Shown: one piece after another, positions 26,316-35,330 of the stretch
How the letters are laid out: each line of letters opens with the position of its first letter
Position numbering within the stretch: position 1 is the first letter of the stretch
NCBI GenBank assembly: GCA_027013165.1
Contig: JALUXV010000466.1
Location: 1 to 41,637, forward strand
DNA from: Alteromonadaceae bacterium
Lineage (GTDB): Bacteria > Pseudomonadota > Gammaproteobacteria > Enterobacterales > Alteromonadaceae
Length of the DNA stretch: 41,637 nt
Reading direction: 5' to 3'
Translations under genes and position numbers: made by a program
The notes under the pieces: model-generated
Told to the model about the DNA's origin: nothing
What the model saw: only the letters and a program-made list of their open reading frames with translations
Database searches by the model: none

Positions 26316-27491
26316 TCACTTCTCAACAGTAAAAGTGAGCCCCGCTTTCTGTGTAAGGCGCTGAATTATAGCATCGCCAAAAGCTGCGGCAGGCGTATAA
26401 ATGCCGCCCGTTAACTCAACATCATGGGCTAAACAAAGGGCAGATTCTGCAATCATTTTACTGGTAGAGCCATAGCCTGGATCCTTGTCACCTTTCACAG
26501 AAGTGATTAGCGTGTTCCCTTGGGGAGTTTGACCAACAAACATAACATCGTAAAAACCCGTTTCACGTTCTTCTTTACTTGGACCTTCTCCAGGTTTTGG
26601 ACCTTTGTCACTCGCAAGAGATTTATCTTGGGCAACGTGCTGTGCCATCGCTTGTCCTTTCTCTCCCGGCCCTGTTAGCAACATTTCATCGTACTTAAAG
26701 CTTTCGCCATAGGGGTAACCGGCTAAATGGTTTGAACGGTGAACATTTTTAGTGTTAATCGCTGCCATAATAAAGGGTGCAGACCAAGAGTTGAGTGCCT
26801 CATCAAGGTGGGGCGTATTTCCGTCAGGCTGTGGAAAGGGGTTTTCAGGGTTAGCCAACGAGTAAGGGTTTTGCAGCGCAGCTAGCACCGACTGATCGCT
26901 TTTCGCAGCAACTAAGGTCGCTTTCAAGCTAGCGGCTGTACCACCGGAAAAAGTCCCTTTCATAGCTCTTACTCGGCCTTTTACATGACCAAGGGGTTTG
27001 CCTGTTTCCGCGATTGCATGCTGTTGGAAATAATAAACTCCTAAGTCAAAGGGAATTGAATCAAAACCACATGAGAATACGATATTAGCGCCGGTTTCTT
27101 TGGCTCTTGCTTCATATTTACCAATCATTTGATGCATCCACGCAGGCTCGCCACATAAATCTGTGTAACCCGCACCGTTTTCAACGCAGGCTGCAAGGAG
27201 TTTTTCACCGTATATTTGATACGGACCAACGGTAGTAAGCACCACACTAGTGCGTTTAGTCAGGTTTGAGAGCGCCTCTTCATCATCGCTGTCAACCACG
27301 ATAGATGCCACACTATCGCTTATTGAGAGTTCCTGCTTAATGCTAGCTAGCTTGTCGGCGTTACGTCCCGCAATTGCCCAGCGCACCGATTCATTATCAG
27401 CATATTGTGCTTGAAAGTATTCTGCGACTAGCTTTCCGGTAAAGCCTGTAGCACCAAAAATCACTACATCAAATTCACGACTAGATGCCAT
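26316..27491 (-). CDS. Saccharopine dehydrogenase-like oxidoreductase (COG3268)
   Basis: The N-terminus VVIFGATGFTGKLVAEYF (residues 9-26) is an NAD(P)-binding GxxGxxG Rossmann motif. It is followed by WAIAGRNADKL and later YTDLCGEPAWMHQMI and FSCGFDSIPFDLGVYYF. This order is that of the saccharopine dehydrogenase-like oxidoreductases related to mycobacterial trans-acting enoyl reductases. True lysine-pathway activity is unlikely on sequence alone. No membrane segment is evident, and the substrate is unknown. AGGA sits eight bases before the ATG. The gene is transcribed away from the repeat at 27648-27791. Confidence 0.85.
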   Translation of the reverse strand: MASSREFDVVIFGATGFTGKLVAEYFQAQYADNESVRWAIAGRNADKLASIKQELSISDSVASIVVDSDDEEALSNLTKRTSVVLTTVGPYQIYGEKLLAACVENGAGYTDLCGEPAWMHQMIGKYEARAKETGANIVFSCGFDSIPFDLGVYYFQQHAIAETGKPLGHVKGRVRAMKGTFSGGTAASLKATLVAAKSDQSVLAALQNPYSLANPENPFPQPDGNTPHLDEALNSWSAPFIMAAINTKNVHRSNHLAGYPYGESFKYDEMLLTGPGEKGQAMAQHVAQDKSLASDKGPKPGEGPSKEERETGFYDVMFVGQTPQGNTLITSVKGDKDPGYGSTSKMIAESALCLAHDVELTGGIYTPAAAFGDAIIQRLTQKAGLTFTVEK

Positions 27492-27647
27492 AAGTTGTGT
27501 CCTATTGGTTGTGGTTACTCAAATATACGCAAAGCATAGAACAGGTATCATTTTTTTCAGTAATAACAGTCTATTTAAGAAATGAATCGCTCACTGGTAA
27601 TACGATGATTGGTGGGGTAACGTAGTACAACAAGTACGCCATAGTCT

Positions 27648-27791
27648 AACACCAGTTAGTCAAGCAAAATGATTGTTTTATGAGAGGAAGTAATGGGCTT
27701 TTTACGGAGGTGCTTGCTGCGTGCGGTAAAAAGCCTGTTACTTTCTCTCAACTAAGCTAATACATCCTTAAATACTTAATTGACTGGTGTT
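27648..27791. repeat. Palindromic intergenic element, copy 2
   Basis: About 144 bp in the 384-base gap between the oxidoreductase and metalloprotease genes. The outer arms are AACACCAGT at 27648-27656 and its complement at 27783-27791. The inner arms, at 27682-27705 and 27726-27749, carry GGAAGTAATGGGCTTTTTAC and its imperfect complement. The right inner arm, read on the minus strand, matches copy 1 (from 6664) in 27 of 32 positions, including CTTTTTACCGCACGCA. Four of the five differences are clustered and are largely compensated in the opposite arm. The rest of this gap shows no gene. Confidence 0.8.
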
Positions 27792-27875
27792 GCGCAATAA
27801 TCGGCATTCAAAGAGTGTCTGATTGATGAATTCATAACAAACAATAAGTACTTGGTCTTACAACAGGGAATCAAA

Positions 27876-30257
27876 ATGAAAAAATACGTTATCACCTTGA
27901 TGCTTTTTGTTTCATCGGTTTGGGCAGATGTGCCTACCATCTCCGATTACACCCAAAACATGGATAAGCGCGACGGACTTATCCCAATTTATTATGACGA
28001 AAGTAATGACAAAGTGTTTCTGGCTATTCCCGAAAGTGACACACAATACATTTTCCAAAGCAGCTTGCCACATGGCGTTGGTTCCAACGATATCGGACTA
28101 GATCGCGGTCAATTGGGCCAAACCCGTTTGGTTATGTTTCAGCGCTTTGGCAACAAAATGCTACTTAAGCAGCTAAATACGGATTATCGCGCAGTGACTG
28201 ACAATCAAGCCGAACGCAGCAGTATCGACGAGGCATTTGCTGATTCTGTGATCGCGGGGTTTAAAATTGTTGCAACCTCTGATGATAGTGTGTTGATTGA
28301 CTACACTCCTTATTTATTCAGTGATATTCACGGTATATCAAATCGGTTAAGTGGCCGTGGACAAGGCAACTTCAAAGCAGATAGTTCTCGTAGTGGTGTG
28401 TATTTACCTCGTACTAAAGCCTTTGTTGAGAATACAGAGCTAGAGGCATTGGTTACCTATGGCGGCAGTAATCCCGGTGATTTTGTTACCCAAGTGACGC
28501 CTGATCCTATTAGTATTTCGGTGCATTTACATCACTCTTTTGTTGCTTTGCCACCTGAAGGTTTTGAACTCCGCGAATATCACCCGTATTCGGGTTACTG
28601 GAAATTCCGCTATTTCGATTATGCTACTCCTATTGATGCAGCTACCGAGCAGCGTTTTATCACTCGCCATCGCCTCGAAAAAGTGTCACCTGAACTTGAG
28701 GTGAGTGAAGCGGTAGAACCTATTGTTTACTACCTTGACCCTGGTATTCCAGAGCCCGTGATGTCGTCGCTCAAAGAAGGTGCACAATGGTGGAATCAAG
28801 CGTTTGAAGCAATCGGTTATAAAGATGCGTTTCAAGTTAAAGTGCTGCCCGAGGGTGCAGACCCCATGGACGTACGTTACAACGTTATCAACTGGGTACA
28901 CCGTGCTACTCGAGGTTGGTCTTACGGCTCATCGGTGGTTGATCCGCGTACTGGTGAAATTATCAAAGGGCACGTAACCCTGGGTTCTTTGCGGGTACGT
29001 CAGGATTACTTGATTGCCCTTGGCCTAACAAGTCCATTTGGCGAAGGTAATGATGATACTGCTGAACAGCAGGCCATGGCTCTTGATCGTATCAAGCAGT
29101 TGTCCGCCCACGAAGTAGGTCACACCTTGGGTATTGCTCACAATTTTGCTGCTAGTGAGAATGGCCGTGCCTCTGTGATGGATTATCCTCACCCTAAAAT
29201 TGCCTTGGTTAATGGTAAAATTGTATTGGACGATGCATACGACAAAGGGATGGGCGCATGGGATTTACATACGGTGGCCTATGGCTATCAAGATTTTGTA
29301 TCTCAAAACGCTGAGACCGAAGGACTAGCCAATATTATTCAAGCCTCACGGGATGCGGGGTTATTGTTTAAGTCTGATGCTGACACGCGCAGCGCTCGCC
29401 ATGGTTCCTCCACAGGGCATATGTGGGAAAACGGCAGCGATCCACTGATCGCGTTTGAAGAAATATCAGAAATTCGTGCTCATGTATTGAATAATATGGG
29501 GCTAGATACCTTGAGTGACGGTGCTAGCTTATCTTCTCTTGAAAATGCTCTGGTGCCTATTTACCTATTGCACCGCTACCAGTTAGAGGCTGTTGCAAAA
29601 CAAGTTGGCGGCTTAAATTACGAGTATGAGCGCAAAGGTGATTATACCGAGGTAAAAGGGCAAACCTTTGTTGCTCCCGTAACTCAGATAAAAGCAATCG
29701 AACAACTCATTTCAGCAACCCAATCGAACTATCTAGCCATGCCAGAAGCGGTATTGTCGATCATTCCTCCAACGGCTTACGGTGATGATATTACTCGCGA
29801 ACACTTCAATGGCCGTATGGGGTTAATGCTAGACCCCATTACAGCAGGGGCTTCCGCTGCAAACTATGCATACTCGCTATTGCTCCACCCTGAAAGACTT
29901 AATCGCCTGCAATATCAGAGTGGAATGGAAGACAAACTACCGAGTGCAGGTGAACTGGTTTCCAAAATTTTATCGGCTCACTGGTACAGTAATAAACGAG
30001 CAACTGACAATCTTGATGTGCGTTTGCAAATGGTGTCGGTAAACGCTGTAATGGCGGCAGTTACCTCACCCCAACTCTCATCAGAGGCTAAGTTGTCTAT
30101 TCACAATGCTTTACTCGAGTTCGCTGAATGGCTTGACGATGACAGTAAGCGAGATGCCGATGAAGTCTTGTACAACCAGCTATCGATTTACCTTGAAACG
30201 GGAGAGTGGACAGGTGGGTTCGACGTTCCAGCATTGCCACCAGGTTCACCCATTTAA
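27876..30257 (+). CDS. Secreted zinc-dependent metalloprotease (DUF5117/DUF4953 type)
   Basis: The signal peptide MKKYVITLMLFVSSVWA starts at the ATG at 27876, which has AGGGA seven bases upstream. The open frame extends 24 bases further up, but without support. The zinc motif HEVGHTLGIAH lies near residue 413, with a possible Met-turn in SVMDYPHP near residue 438; both are metzincin features. The long N-terminal part, with DYTPYLFSDIHG and HHSFVALPPEGFELREYHPYSGY, and the block WWNQAFEAIGYKDAFQVKVLP are those of the DUF5117/DUF4953 zinc-dependent metalloproteases of marine bacteria. The protein is likely periplasmic or secreted; the substrate is unknown. At 793 residues it is complete. Confidence 0.88.
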   Translation: MKKYVITLMLFVSSVWADVPTISDYTQNMDKRDGLIPIYYDESNDKVFLAIPESDTQYIFQSSLPHGVGSNDIGLDRGQLGQTRLVMFQRFGNKMLLKQLNTDYRAVTDNQAERSSIDEAFADSVIAGFKIVATSDDSVLIDYTPYLFSDIHGISNRLSGRGQGNFKADSSRSGVYLPRTKAFVENTELEALVTYGGSNPGDFVTQVTPDPISISVHLHHSFVALPPEGFELREYHPYSGYWKFRYFDYATPIDAATEQRFITRHRLEKVSPELEVSEAVEPIVYYLDPGIPEPVMSSLKEGAQWWNQAFEAIGYKDAFQVKVLPEGADPMDVRYNVINWVHRATRGWSYGSSVVDPRTGEIIKGHVTLGSLRVRQDYLIALGLTSPFGEGNDDTAEQQAMALDRIKQLSAHEVGHTLGIAHNFAASENGRASVMDYPHPKIALVNGKIVLDDAYDKGMGAWDLHTVAYGYQDFVSQNAETEGLANIIQASRDAGLLFKSDADTRSARHGSSTGHMWENGSDPLIAFEEISEIRAHVLNNMGLDTLSDGASLSSLENALVPIYLLHRYQLEAVAKQVGGLNYEYERKGDYTEVKGQTFVAPVTQIKAIEQLISATQSNYLAMPEAVLSIIPPTAYGDDITREHFNGRMGLMLDPITAGASAANYAYSLLLHPERLNRLQYQSGMEDKLPSAGELVSKILSAHWYSNKRATDNLDVRLQMVSVNAVMAAVTSPQLSSEAKLSIHNALLEFAEWLDDDSKRDADEVLYNQLSIYLETGEWTGGFDVPALPPGSPI

Positions 30258-30274
30258 GTTGTTTCGATAACAGA

Positions 30275-30715
30275 ATGAAAACCCTTCACTTTGTTGTAGG
30301 CTCAGTCACAGGCACATCCCGAGGATTTGCCTGTGATTTACAAGACAAGCTTGCAAACACCTACAAGATACATTTTCACGAATATTCAACGCTAGATGAT
30401 GTATTGATAGCGCCTACGCAAACCGTGGTGTTTTTTGTATCCAATACAGGAGCGGGGGAGTTTTCTCCATACCTCCGGCGTATCTATTTGCAGCTAACTA
30501 GGCAGCAATATTTGTTGCCTGATTGCGAGTATTTGATTTTAAATTTTGGCGACAGTCGCTATAAAGAGTTTGGTACGGCTGGCTTCTTACTTGATGATGC
30601 CCTTCGCAATGCCGGCGCAAAGCCATTATGCGACATACTCACTTTAGATGCATTCAACAACAATCATACAGACATTCCTATCTACGACTGGGTAATGAAT
30701 AATTTACCTGAGTAA
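30275..30715 (+). CDS. Flavodoxin-like protein (MioC-like)
   Basis: The ATG at 30275 gives MKTLHFVVGSVTGTSRGFA. GSVTGTSRGFA is the FMN phosphate-binding loop. VVFFVSNTGAGEFSPY and YLILNFGDSRYKEFGTAG, near residues 60 and 95, are the two isoalloxazine-side loops of short-chain flavodoxins. This is a 146-residue single flavodoxin domain resembling MioC/sulfite-reductase flavodoxin domains. The open frame extends upstream into the protease gene, but those residues are not conserved in kind. It starts 17 bases after the protease stop and may be co-transcribed. The redox partner is unknown. Confidence 0.8.
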   Translation: MKTLHFVVGSVTGTSRGFACDLQDKLANTYKIHFHEYSTLDDVLIAPTQTVVFFVSNTGAGEFSPYLRRIYLQLTRQQYLLPDCEYLILNFGDSRYKEFGTAGFLLDDALRNAGAKPLCDILTLDAFNNNHTDIPIYDWVMNNLPE

Positions 30716-30785
30716 CCTTTTCCCGTGCTTAGAAGTTAGCATTGTGATTTGCTAGACTGCCTGTAAAAGCATTGAGGGAATTTTT

Positions 30786-31277
30786 ATGACGCATTATCTT
30801 AAAAAGGCTGTTTTTATCGGACTAGTCAGTGTTGGGCTAATCGGATTGTCGGCGTGTAGCGACAGCGAAGTCGGGGATGTTTCCTTGGGAGTATTTACCA
30901 CCAAAGACATTAAAATTGACGCCTTACAAGACCCCATAGTGACAGGTGTTACTTGTCATATTTCGAGTATAGAAGCAGACTTGGATTTTTCAGACCCGTC
31001 CGACAGCTCCATTGCGTGTCGCCAAACAGGGCCTATCACCGCTGAAATGCTTGCAGCCATTGATATGTCAGATTCTGGCGAAGTGATTTTCAAGAAATCG
31101 AAGAGCGTGTTTTTCAAAAATATGAAATTGCGCAGAATTTATGACGCTGGTTCACACACGTTGATTTACTTGTCTTACAGTACCAAGGAAACTTCAGGAA
31201 GCTTTAAACACAGCATTTCAACTGTGCCGTTGTGGAATGCAGGTGTGGATCTTGTTGGCATCCAACCTACCACTTAG
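30786..31277 (+). CDS. creA: CreA-family lipoprotein
   Basis: The N-terminus carries a lipoprotein signal with lipobox LSAC (cysteine near residue 24), so the mature protein should be lipid-anchored. The remainder matches E. coli CreA: IKIDALQDPIVTGVTCHIS, SIACRQTGPI, GEVIFKKSKSVFFKNMKLRRIYDA, LIYLSYSTK and HSISTVPLW. The function of CreA is unknown. It is followed at 62 bases by the PBP-like stub and SEDS genes, all on the same strand. Confidence 0.88.
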   Translation: MTHYLKKAVFIGLVSVGLIGLSACSDSEVGDVSLGVFTTKDIKIDALQDPIVTGVTCHISSIEADLDFSDPSDSSIACRQTGPITAEMLAAIDMSDSGEVIFKKSKSVFFKNMKLRRIYDAGSHTLIYLSYSTKETSGSFKHSISTVPLWNAGVDLVGIQPTT

Positions 31278-31339
31278 TATGTAAAATCACATCATCGGTG
31301 CGTCGATTCAATATCCGGAAACATAAACAAGGAATTGTT

Positions 31340-31609
31340 ATGCAAATTAAAGACCCCGCAGGTGAAGATAAACTCAACAATCGCATAGTGGTTTTAACTA
31401 TCGCCATAATTGTTTTGTTTGTCGTAGTCATTGGACGATTCATTTACCTAGTTGTTTGTGAAGGTGAGTCTTTGAGAAAAGAAGCTGAGGCTCGGGTAAA
31501 AGTAAGTGCCGTATTTTCGGAGACTAGTTTCACCGACCTAGCTGTCACTCTTGCTAAGCCCCAATCCCAAAAGAGCATACCAAAACAAGGAGGGCATGAT
31601 TATGTTTAG
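31340..31609 (+). CDS. Class B PBP (PBP2/FtsI)-like N-terminal membrane stub
   Basis: The 89-residue protein has AAGGA six bases before its ATG. It has a short cytoplasmic N-terminus, one membrane helix (about residues 16-39), and then GRFIYLVVCEGESLRKEAEA, followed by RVKVSAVFSETS. This aligns by eye with the start of FtsI/PBP2 (GRxxxLQVIxxxxLxxEGxxR, then RVxxxxxxRG). There it stops: the pedestal and transpeptidase domains are absent and no remnant follows. Its last eight bases overlap the start of a SEDS gene, the usual partner of class B PBPs. It could be a deleted PBP or a purposeful regulatory subunit; the intact RBS and overlap favour the latter. Resemblance is moderate. Confidence 0.65.
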   Translation: MQIKDPAGEDKLNNRIVVLTIAIIVLFVVVIGRFIYLVVCEGESLRKEAEARVKVSAVFSETSFTDLAVTLAKPQSQKSIPKQGGHDYV

Positions 31610-32726
31610 CCTCCGAGATTATTTGTACATTGACAAACTATTACTAGCACTTTGGCTTACATTAGTTGGGATTGGGCTTTTCACCGTGTGTTCAGCAGTG
31701 AGTGAGGGGTATCCAGAATTTATTAAAGACTCAGTAACTAATGGGCATGTCTTCCAAACTATATTCGCGGTGGTTTTGTTCAGTATTTTCGTTTTAAACC
31801 CTTTAAAGTTTGTTCGATTGATTAGCCAGTATGCTTTGTTTTTTGCACTGTTTATCGCTGTTTTACTTACGTTTTTTGGTACTCACATCAATGGTGAAAT
31901 CCCGTTCTTTAAGCTAACGCTGTTTGGTGATACTCAGGTGTCTATTTATGGTATTGGCATAGTAGTCATTGCCTGTGTGTTCTATTTTTCATATTTATTT
32001 GAAGCAGAGTTTTCAGCGTTTAGAACGTCAACATTAGCTAAGTTTAGCCATGTATTTTTGTTCGCTCTGCTTGTAGTACTTTGTTTTCTTCTGACAGCGT
32101 CCTCGGTGGTTACCTTATTTATAATTGCTTTAATGTTTGCTTACTTGAAGGGCGCGAGTTACACCTCTATGTCTTTGCGCTTTGCATCTATAGCAGTTTT
32201 TACTTTGCTAATTGTACTTGCTAATGAATATCGTCTTAGGCGGCTGCTTACGTTTTTAGACCCGTGGGATGACCCTTTTGGGGCTGGATATCAATTATTA
32301 ATCTCTTTGATGGCAATTGGCCGAGGAGGATGGACAGGTCAAGGTGTTGGCGAAAGTGCATTTAAACAGGGTTTGCTTCCCGAAGGCTATGGTAATTTTA
32401 TCATCGCTATTATTGCGGAAGAAGTCGGCGTACTTGGTGTTATCGTACTGCTTAGCTTAATACTCATGTTAGTGTTGAAAGTCTTTAAGATAGGGAAACA
32501 ACTATATAGTGCTGGCAACTATTTTGGAGCGAGCTTTAGTTGGCTAACTGGTATGTTGATTACCGTCAATACCTTTTGGCATTGCGCCAGCGTATCAGGG
32601 CTTATCCCAACCATAGGCAAAGCACTACCGTGGATAAGCTACGGCAGCAACAATGTAGTGCTTTACACTATGTTACTGGCCGTAGTCATTCGGTGTGATA
32701 TTGAACGAAAGTTGTCGGAACGTTGA
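31602..32726 (+). CDS. SEDS-family protein (RodA/FtsW-like) lacking catalytic motifs
   Basis: SEDS proteins polymerise lipid II with a class B PBP. This 374-residue, roughly ten-helix protein has the fold signatures: DPWDDPFGAGYQLLISLMAIGRGG near residue 222, LPEGYGNFIIAIIAEEVGVLG at 259-279, and GLIPTIGKALPWISYGSNN near 340. The core motifs are changed: PExHTDF reads PEGYGNF, so the catalytic Asp (D262 in E. coli RodA) is N265; QPSE reads QVSI; and QPDLGTA is not recognisable in TASSVVT. It is therefore probably inactive as a glycosyltransferase. AAGGAGG lies eight bases before ATG 31602; the ATG at 31596 is too close. Family sure; inactivity inferred. Confidence 0.85.
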   Translation: MFSLRDYLYIDKLLLALWLTLVGIGLFTVCSAVSEGYPEFIKDSVTNGHVFQTIFAVVLFSIFVLNPLKFVRLISQYALFFALFIAVLLTFFGTHINGEIPFFKLTLFGDTQVSIYGIGIVVIACVFYFSYLFEAEFSAFRTSTLAKFSHVFLFALLVVLCFLLTASSVVTLFIIALMFAYLKGASYTSMSLRFASIAVFTLLIVLANEYRLRRLLTFLDPWDDPFGAGYQLLISLMAIGRGGWTGQGVGESAFKQGLLPEGYGNFIIAIIAEEVGVLGVIVLLSLILMLVLKVFKIGKQLYSAGNYFGASFSWLTGMLITVNTFWHCASVSGLIPTIGKALPWISYGSNNVVLYTMLLAVVIRCDIERKLSER

Positions 32727-32733
32727 ATGCACG

Positions 32734-33855
32734 TTAGGTTAGCGATTCATACTCAGTAAACACCTTATACAATTGCGTGCCACTCAGTACCGATGCCGAT
32801 GGAAAGTGTAAGATGGGAATAAGATCACACGGGGCGTTTAAGATTCGACTGCCGTTTTCATTGTCTAAATCATCAATGTTGAGGATTTGCGCTAATGGCT
32901 CCCCTTGTTTGACGTATTGCCCCGGTTTTGCGATGTACTCCACCATGCCACCCCAATCGGTAAAAAGGGTTTTGTAGTCCTTCAAATACACACCGACACG
33001 GTCGATGGCTTTGGGCGTGATCCCGTTTTGATGTAGAGAACCTTTGGCATTTAAATAGGCCAGAATGCTCTCGGCATCCTCGTCGCCTTCTTTAAAATTG
33101 ATGACTTCTTGGCTGCCCATTTCGAGGGTGAAGGCTTCTACCTCAAAGTTCACCTTTCTACCTGTACTGTTTTCAATCGCATCGGTTAGCGCCCACCATG
33201 GGCAGAAGGTCGCTTCGTCTAGCGCACCAGCAAATACGTTAGGGATAAAAATACAATGGGGAATGTTAAATAACGTAGCGCTTGCCTTTGCGTATTCAGG
33301 TACATAGATATGGCGTGTAGATACTGGGCCATTATGTAAATCCAAAACGTAGTCGGCATTAACGGCTATTTGTTGAAGTTTAAGATTAAGCTGCTGTGCT
33401 AGGCCAAGTCCCCAAGGAGACGCAAGTTTTTCATCAATGGCTGTAGATAAGCATTGGCGAAAACGGCGTTTAATGCCTTCAATGGATTCTTCTGGGGTAA
33501 CGGTTTTGGCAAAGTCAGCCACTAAATTAGGATCATAGTGATATCCTCGATTCCAATTGGTACCGTTAACGGGGTCGAAGCGTCCAAGAGTGTATTCACC
33601 TGCTTTTATATTCGTACCAACTGGGTTGCAGTTGGGTACTAGAATAACTTCACCACAAATATCCAACTGCTTTAAGCGCTGGATGAGATGATAAATGACA
33701 ACGTTACCTTGTACTTCCGCACCGTGTATTGAGCTTTGAATATATACTGTTGGCCCAGGGCGACTGCCTCTCAATCGGTATATTGGTACGTTCATGTTAC
33801 GCCCCGAGGCGTTTTGCGCGACGACGATATGTTGCTTAGTCACGTCTATGGTCAT
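32734..33855 (-). CDS. Succinylglutamate desuccinylase/aspartoacylase-family (M14-like) hydrolase
   Basis: The zinc-binding motif HGAEVQGN (HxxE) is near residue 44 and the third ligand in DLHNGP near residue 172. PTVYIQSSIHGAE, ILVPNCNPVG and GRFDPVNGTNWNRGY are typical of the AstE/AspA branch. A catalytic glutamate lies in FEVEAFTLEMG. The C-terminal portion (YIAKPGQYVKQGEPLAQI) is a biotinyl/lipoyl-like beta-hairpin common to deacylases of this group. The substrate is unknown; no arginine-catabolic gene is nearby, so AstE itself is unlikely. It is convergent with the SEDS gene with seven bases between the stops, and lies downstream of moeB. Confidence 0.85.
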   Translation of the reverse strand: MTIDVTKQHIVVAQNASGRNMNVPIYRLRGSRPGPTVYIQSSIHGAEVQGNVVIYHLIQRLKQLDICGEVILVPNCNPVGTNIKAGEYTLGRFDPVNGTNWNRGYHYDPNLVADFAKTVTPEESIEGIKRRFRQCLSTAIDEKLASPWGLGLAQQLNLKLQQIAVNADYVLDLHNGPVSTRHIYVPEYAKASATLFNIPHCIFIPNVFAGALDEATFCPWWALTDAIENSTGRKVNFEVEAFTLEMGSQEVINFKEGDEDAESILAYLNAKGSLHQNGITPKAIDRVGVYLKDYKTLFTDWGGMVEYIAKPGQYVKQGEPLAQILNIDDLDNENGSRILNAPCDLIPILHFPSASVLSGTQLYKVFTEYESLT

Positions 33856-33903
33856 GTTGGAAGTCTCTCTATCGTTTTGTTCTATTTCTATTTCTTATGG
33901 GTG

Positions 33904-34653
33904 CTATTCACCACAAACAGGGCAATTGGGCTGTTTGGGCAAAGACCATCGCTGCCATTGGTGGCCTAGTCCATCAAAGGTGAGTAGGGCGTTTAGTGGT
34001 ACTTCACCTACCTCCATAATGAGCTGCATGGCAAGCATAGCTTGATAGATACCAATAATATTTACCACGGGGGAAAATATCCCCGCCTCAGTACAACTCA
34101 GCTCGGGTGCGTCAAAAAGTGTGCGAAGACAGGCATAGCAAGCAGATGCTCTCGGCTTATAAACAAAGAGCTGCCCTTCAAAACGTATGGCTGCCCCAGA
34201 CACCAAAGCTACGCCCTGTTCTACGCAGGCTTTATTAATGGCATCGCGACTATCTGTGTTATCAGTACAATCGAGTACTACGTCGTGTTGTGCGATTAGC
34301 GCATTGATATCTTGCGCATGGATCGAAGTGGAAAGTGCTGTGATAGCACATGCCTGGTTGATGGCTTCCAAACGCTGCTTAGCGGCAATGACTTTTCCTT
34401 CACCAATTTGGGTTTCATCAAACAAGGTTTGTCTAGGTAAATTCGTCGCCTCAACGGTGTCGTTATCCACTAAGGTGAGGTTTCCCACACCGCTAGCGCA
34501 CAAACTATTTGCCGCAGCACTACCAAGTCCACCCACGCCGATAACCAAAATGCGGCTTTCTGCCAAACGCTCTTGTCCCTCAAGATCTATCTGAGGAAGC
34601 ACTATTTGGCGATTAAAGCGCATGGCGTCAGTGTGAGAAAGCGGTTTAGGCAT
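33904..34653 (-). CDS. moeB: Molybdopterin-synthase adenylyltransferase MoeB
   Basis: MoeB adenylates the C-terminal glycine of MoaD so that it can be loaded with sulfur. The match to E. coli MoeB runs the whole length: RFNRQIVLPQIDLEGQERL, the ATP loop ILVIGVGGLGSAAANSLCASGVG near residue 35, NLPRQTLF, VLDCTDNTDSRDAIN, PLVSGAAIR-like ALVSGAAIRFEGQ, and the zinc cysteines CYAC and CPVC. No rhodanese domain is fused. It diverges from moaB, and the 169-base gap presumably holds both promoters. Its partner MoaD is in the facing operon. Confidence 0.95.
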   Translation of the reverse strand: MPKPLSHTDAMRFNRQIVLPQIDLEGQERLAESRILVIGVGGLGSAAANSLCASGVGNLTLVDNDTVEATNLPRQTLFDETQIGEGKVIAAKQRLEAINQACAITALSTSIHAQDINALIAQHDVVLDCTDNTDSRDAINKACVEQGVALVSGAAIRFEGQLFVYKPRASACYACLRTLFDAPELSCTEAGIFSPVVNIIGIYQAMLAMQLIMEVGEVPLNALLTFDGLGHQWQRWSLPKQPNCPVCGE

Positions 34654-34822
34654 AGCTATTTACATTTCGTTATTGAATTCAACGTGTTTAGCCTTACTTA
34701 ATAAGGTACATTTGTTGGATAAAATTAATGAGTTCCAAAAGCCAAGGGCGTCGTACTCAAACTTAAGGGTATGTACTGTAACAAAACCCGCTTGGAATTC
34801 GCAGCGCATTTTAGGAATTCTT

Positions 34823-35323
34823 ATGTCTACTGTTAGCCAGCCATTGAACCTTGCGGTTCTCACTATCTCTGATACACGAACCTTAGAAACTGACAAGTCT
34901 GGGGATTATTTGGTGGAAGCCCTCACATCGGCTGGGCATGTGCTTGGAGCACGGGATTTAGTCAAAGACGACATTTATCAACAACGAGCCATAGTGTCTC
35001 AGTGGATCGTTGATAAAAACATTCATGCCGTTCTCATTACTGGTGGCACTGGATTTACCCATCGTGATTCAACGCCAGAAGCTATTAGCGTGTTATTCGA
35101 CAAAGAAGTTGACGGATTTGGTGAACTCTTCCGTCACATTAGCTACGAAGAAATTGGTACATCCACCATTCAGTCTCGTGCCATTGCAGGGTTTGCCAAC
35201 AACACAGTGATTTTCTGTTTGCCCGGTTCAACAGGTGCTTGTCGCACTGCGTGGGAGAAAATTATCGCAAGTCAGTTAGATGCAGACTTTACTCCGTGTA
35301 ACTTCGTTAAGCACTTAGTGTGA
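34823..35323 (+). CDS. moaB: Molybdopterin adenylyltransferase-type protein MoaB
   Basis: MoaB/MogA-type proteins bind molybdopterin in late cofactor assembly. The ATG at 34823, with AGGA seven bases upstream, gives 166 residues beginning MSTVSQPLNLAVLTISDTRT. The binding motifs LITGGTGFTHRDSTPEAI (near residue 72) and FCLPGSTGACRTAWEKI (near 130) are intact. The open frame runs further up, but that part has no MoaB character. It is the first gene of moaB-moaC-moaD-moaE-modABC, and moaC follows after seven bases. Confidence 0.95.
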   Translation: MSTVSQPLNLAVLTISDTRTLETDKSGDYLVEALTSAGHVLGARDLVKDDIYQQRAIVSQWIVDKNIHAVLITGGTGFTHRDSTPEAISVLFDKEVDGFGELFRHISYEEIGTSTIQSRAIAGFANNTVIFCLPGSTGACRTAWEKIIASQLDADFTPCNFVKHLV

Positions 35324-35330
35324 GGCGAGT

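Noticed and set aside
34654-34822. Moco riboswitch before moaB
   Set aside because: I looked for the conserved Moco motif pattern and saw none. The gap is more simply a divergent promoter region.
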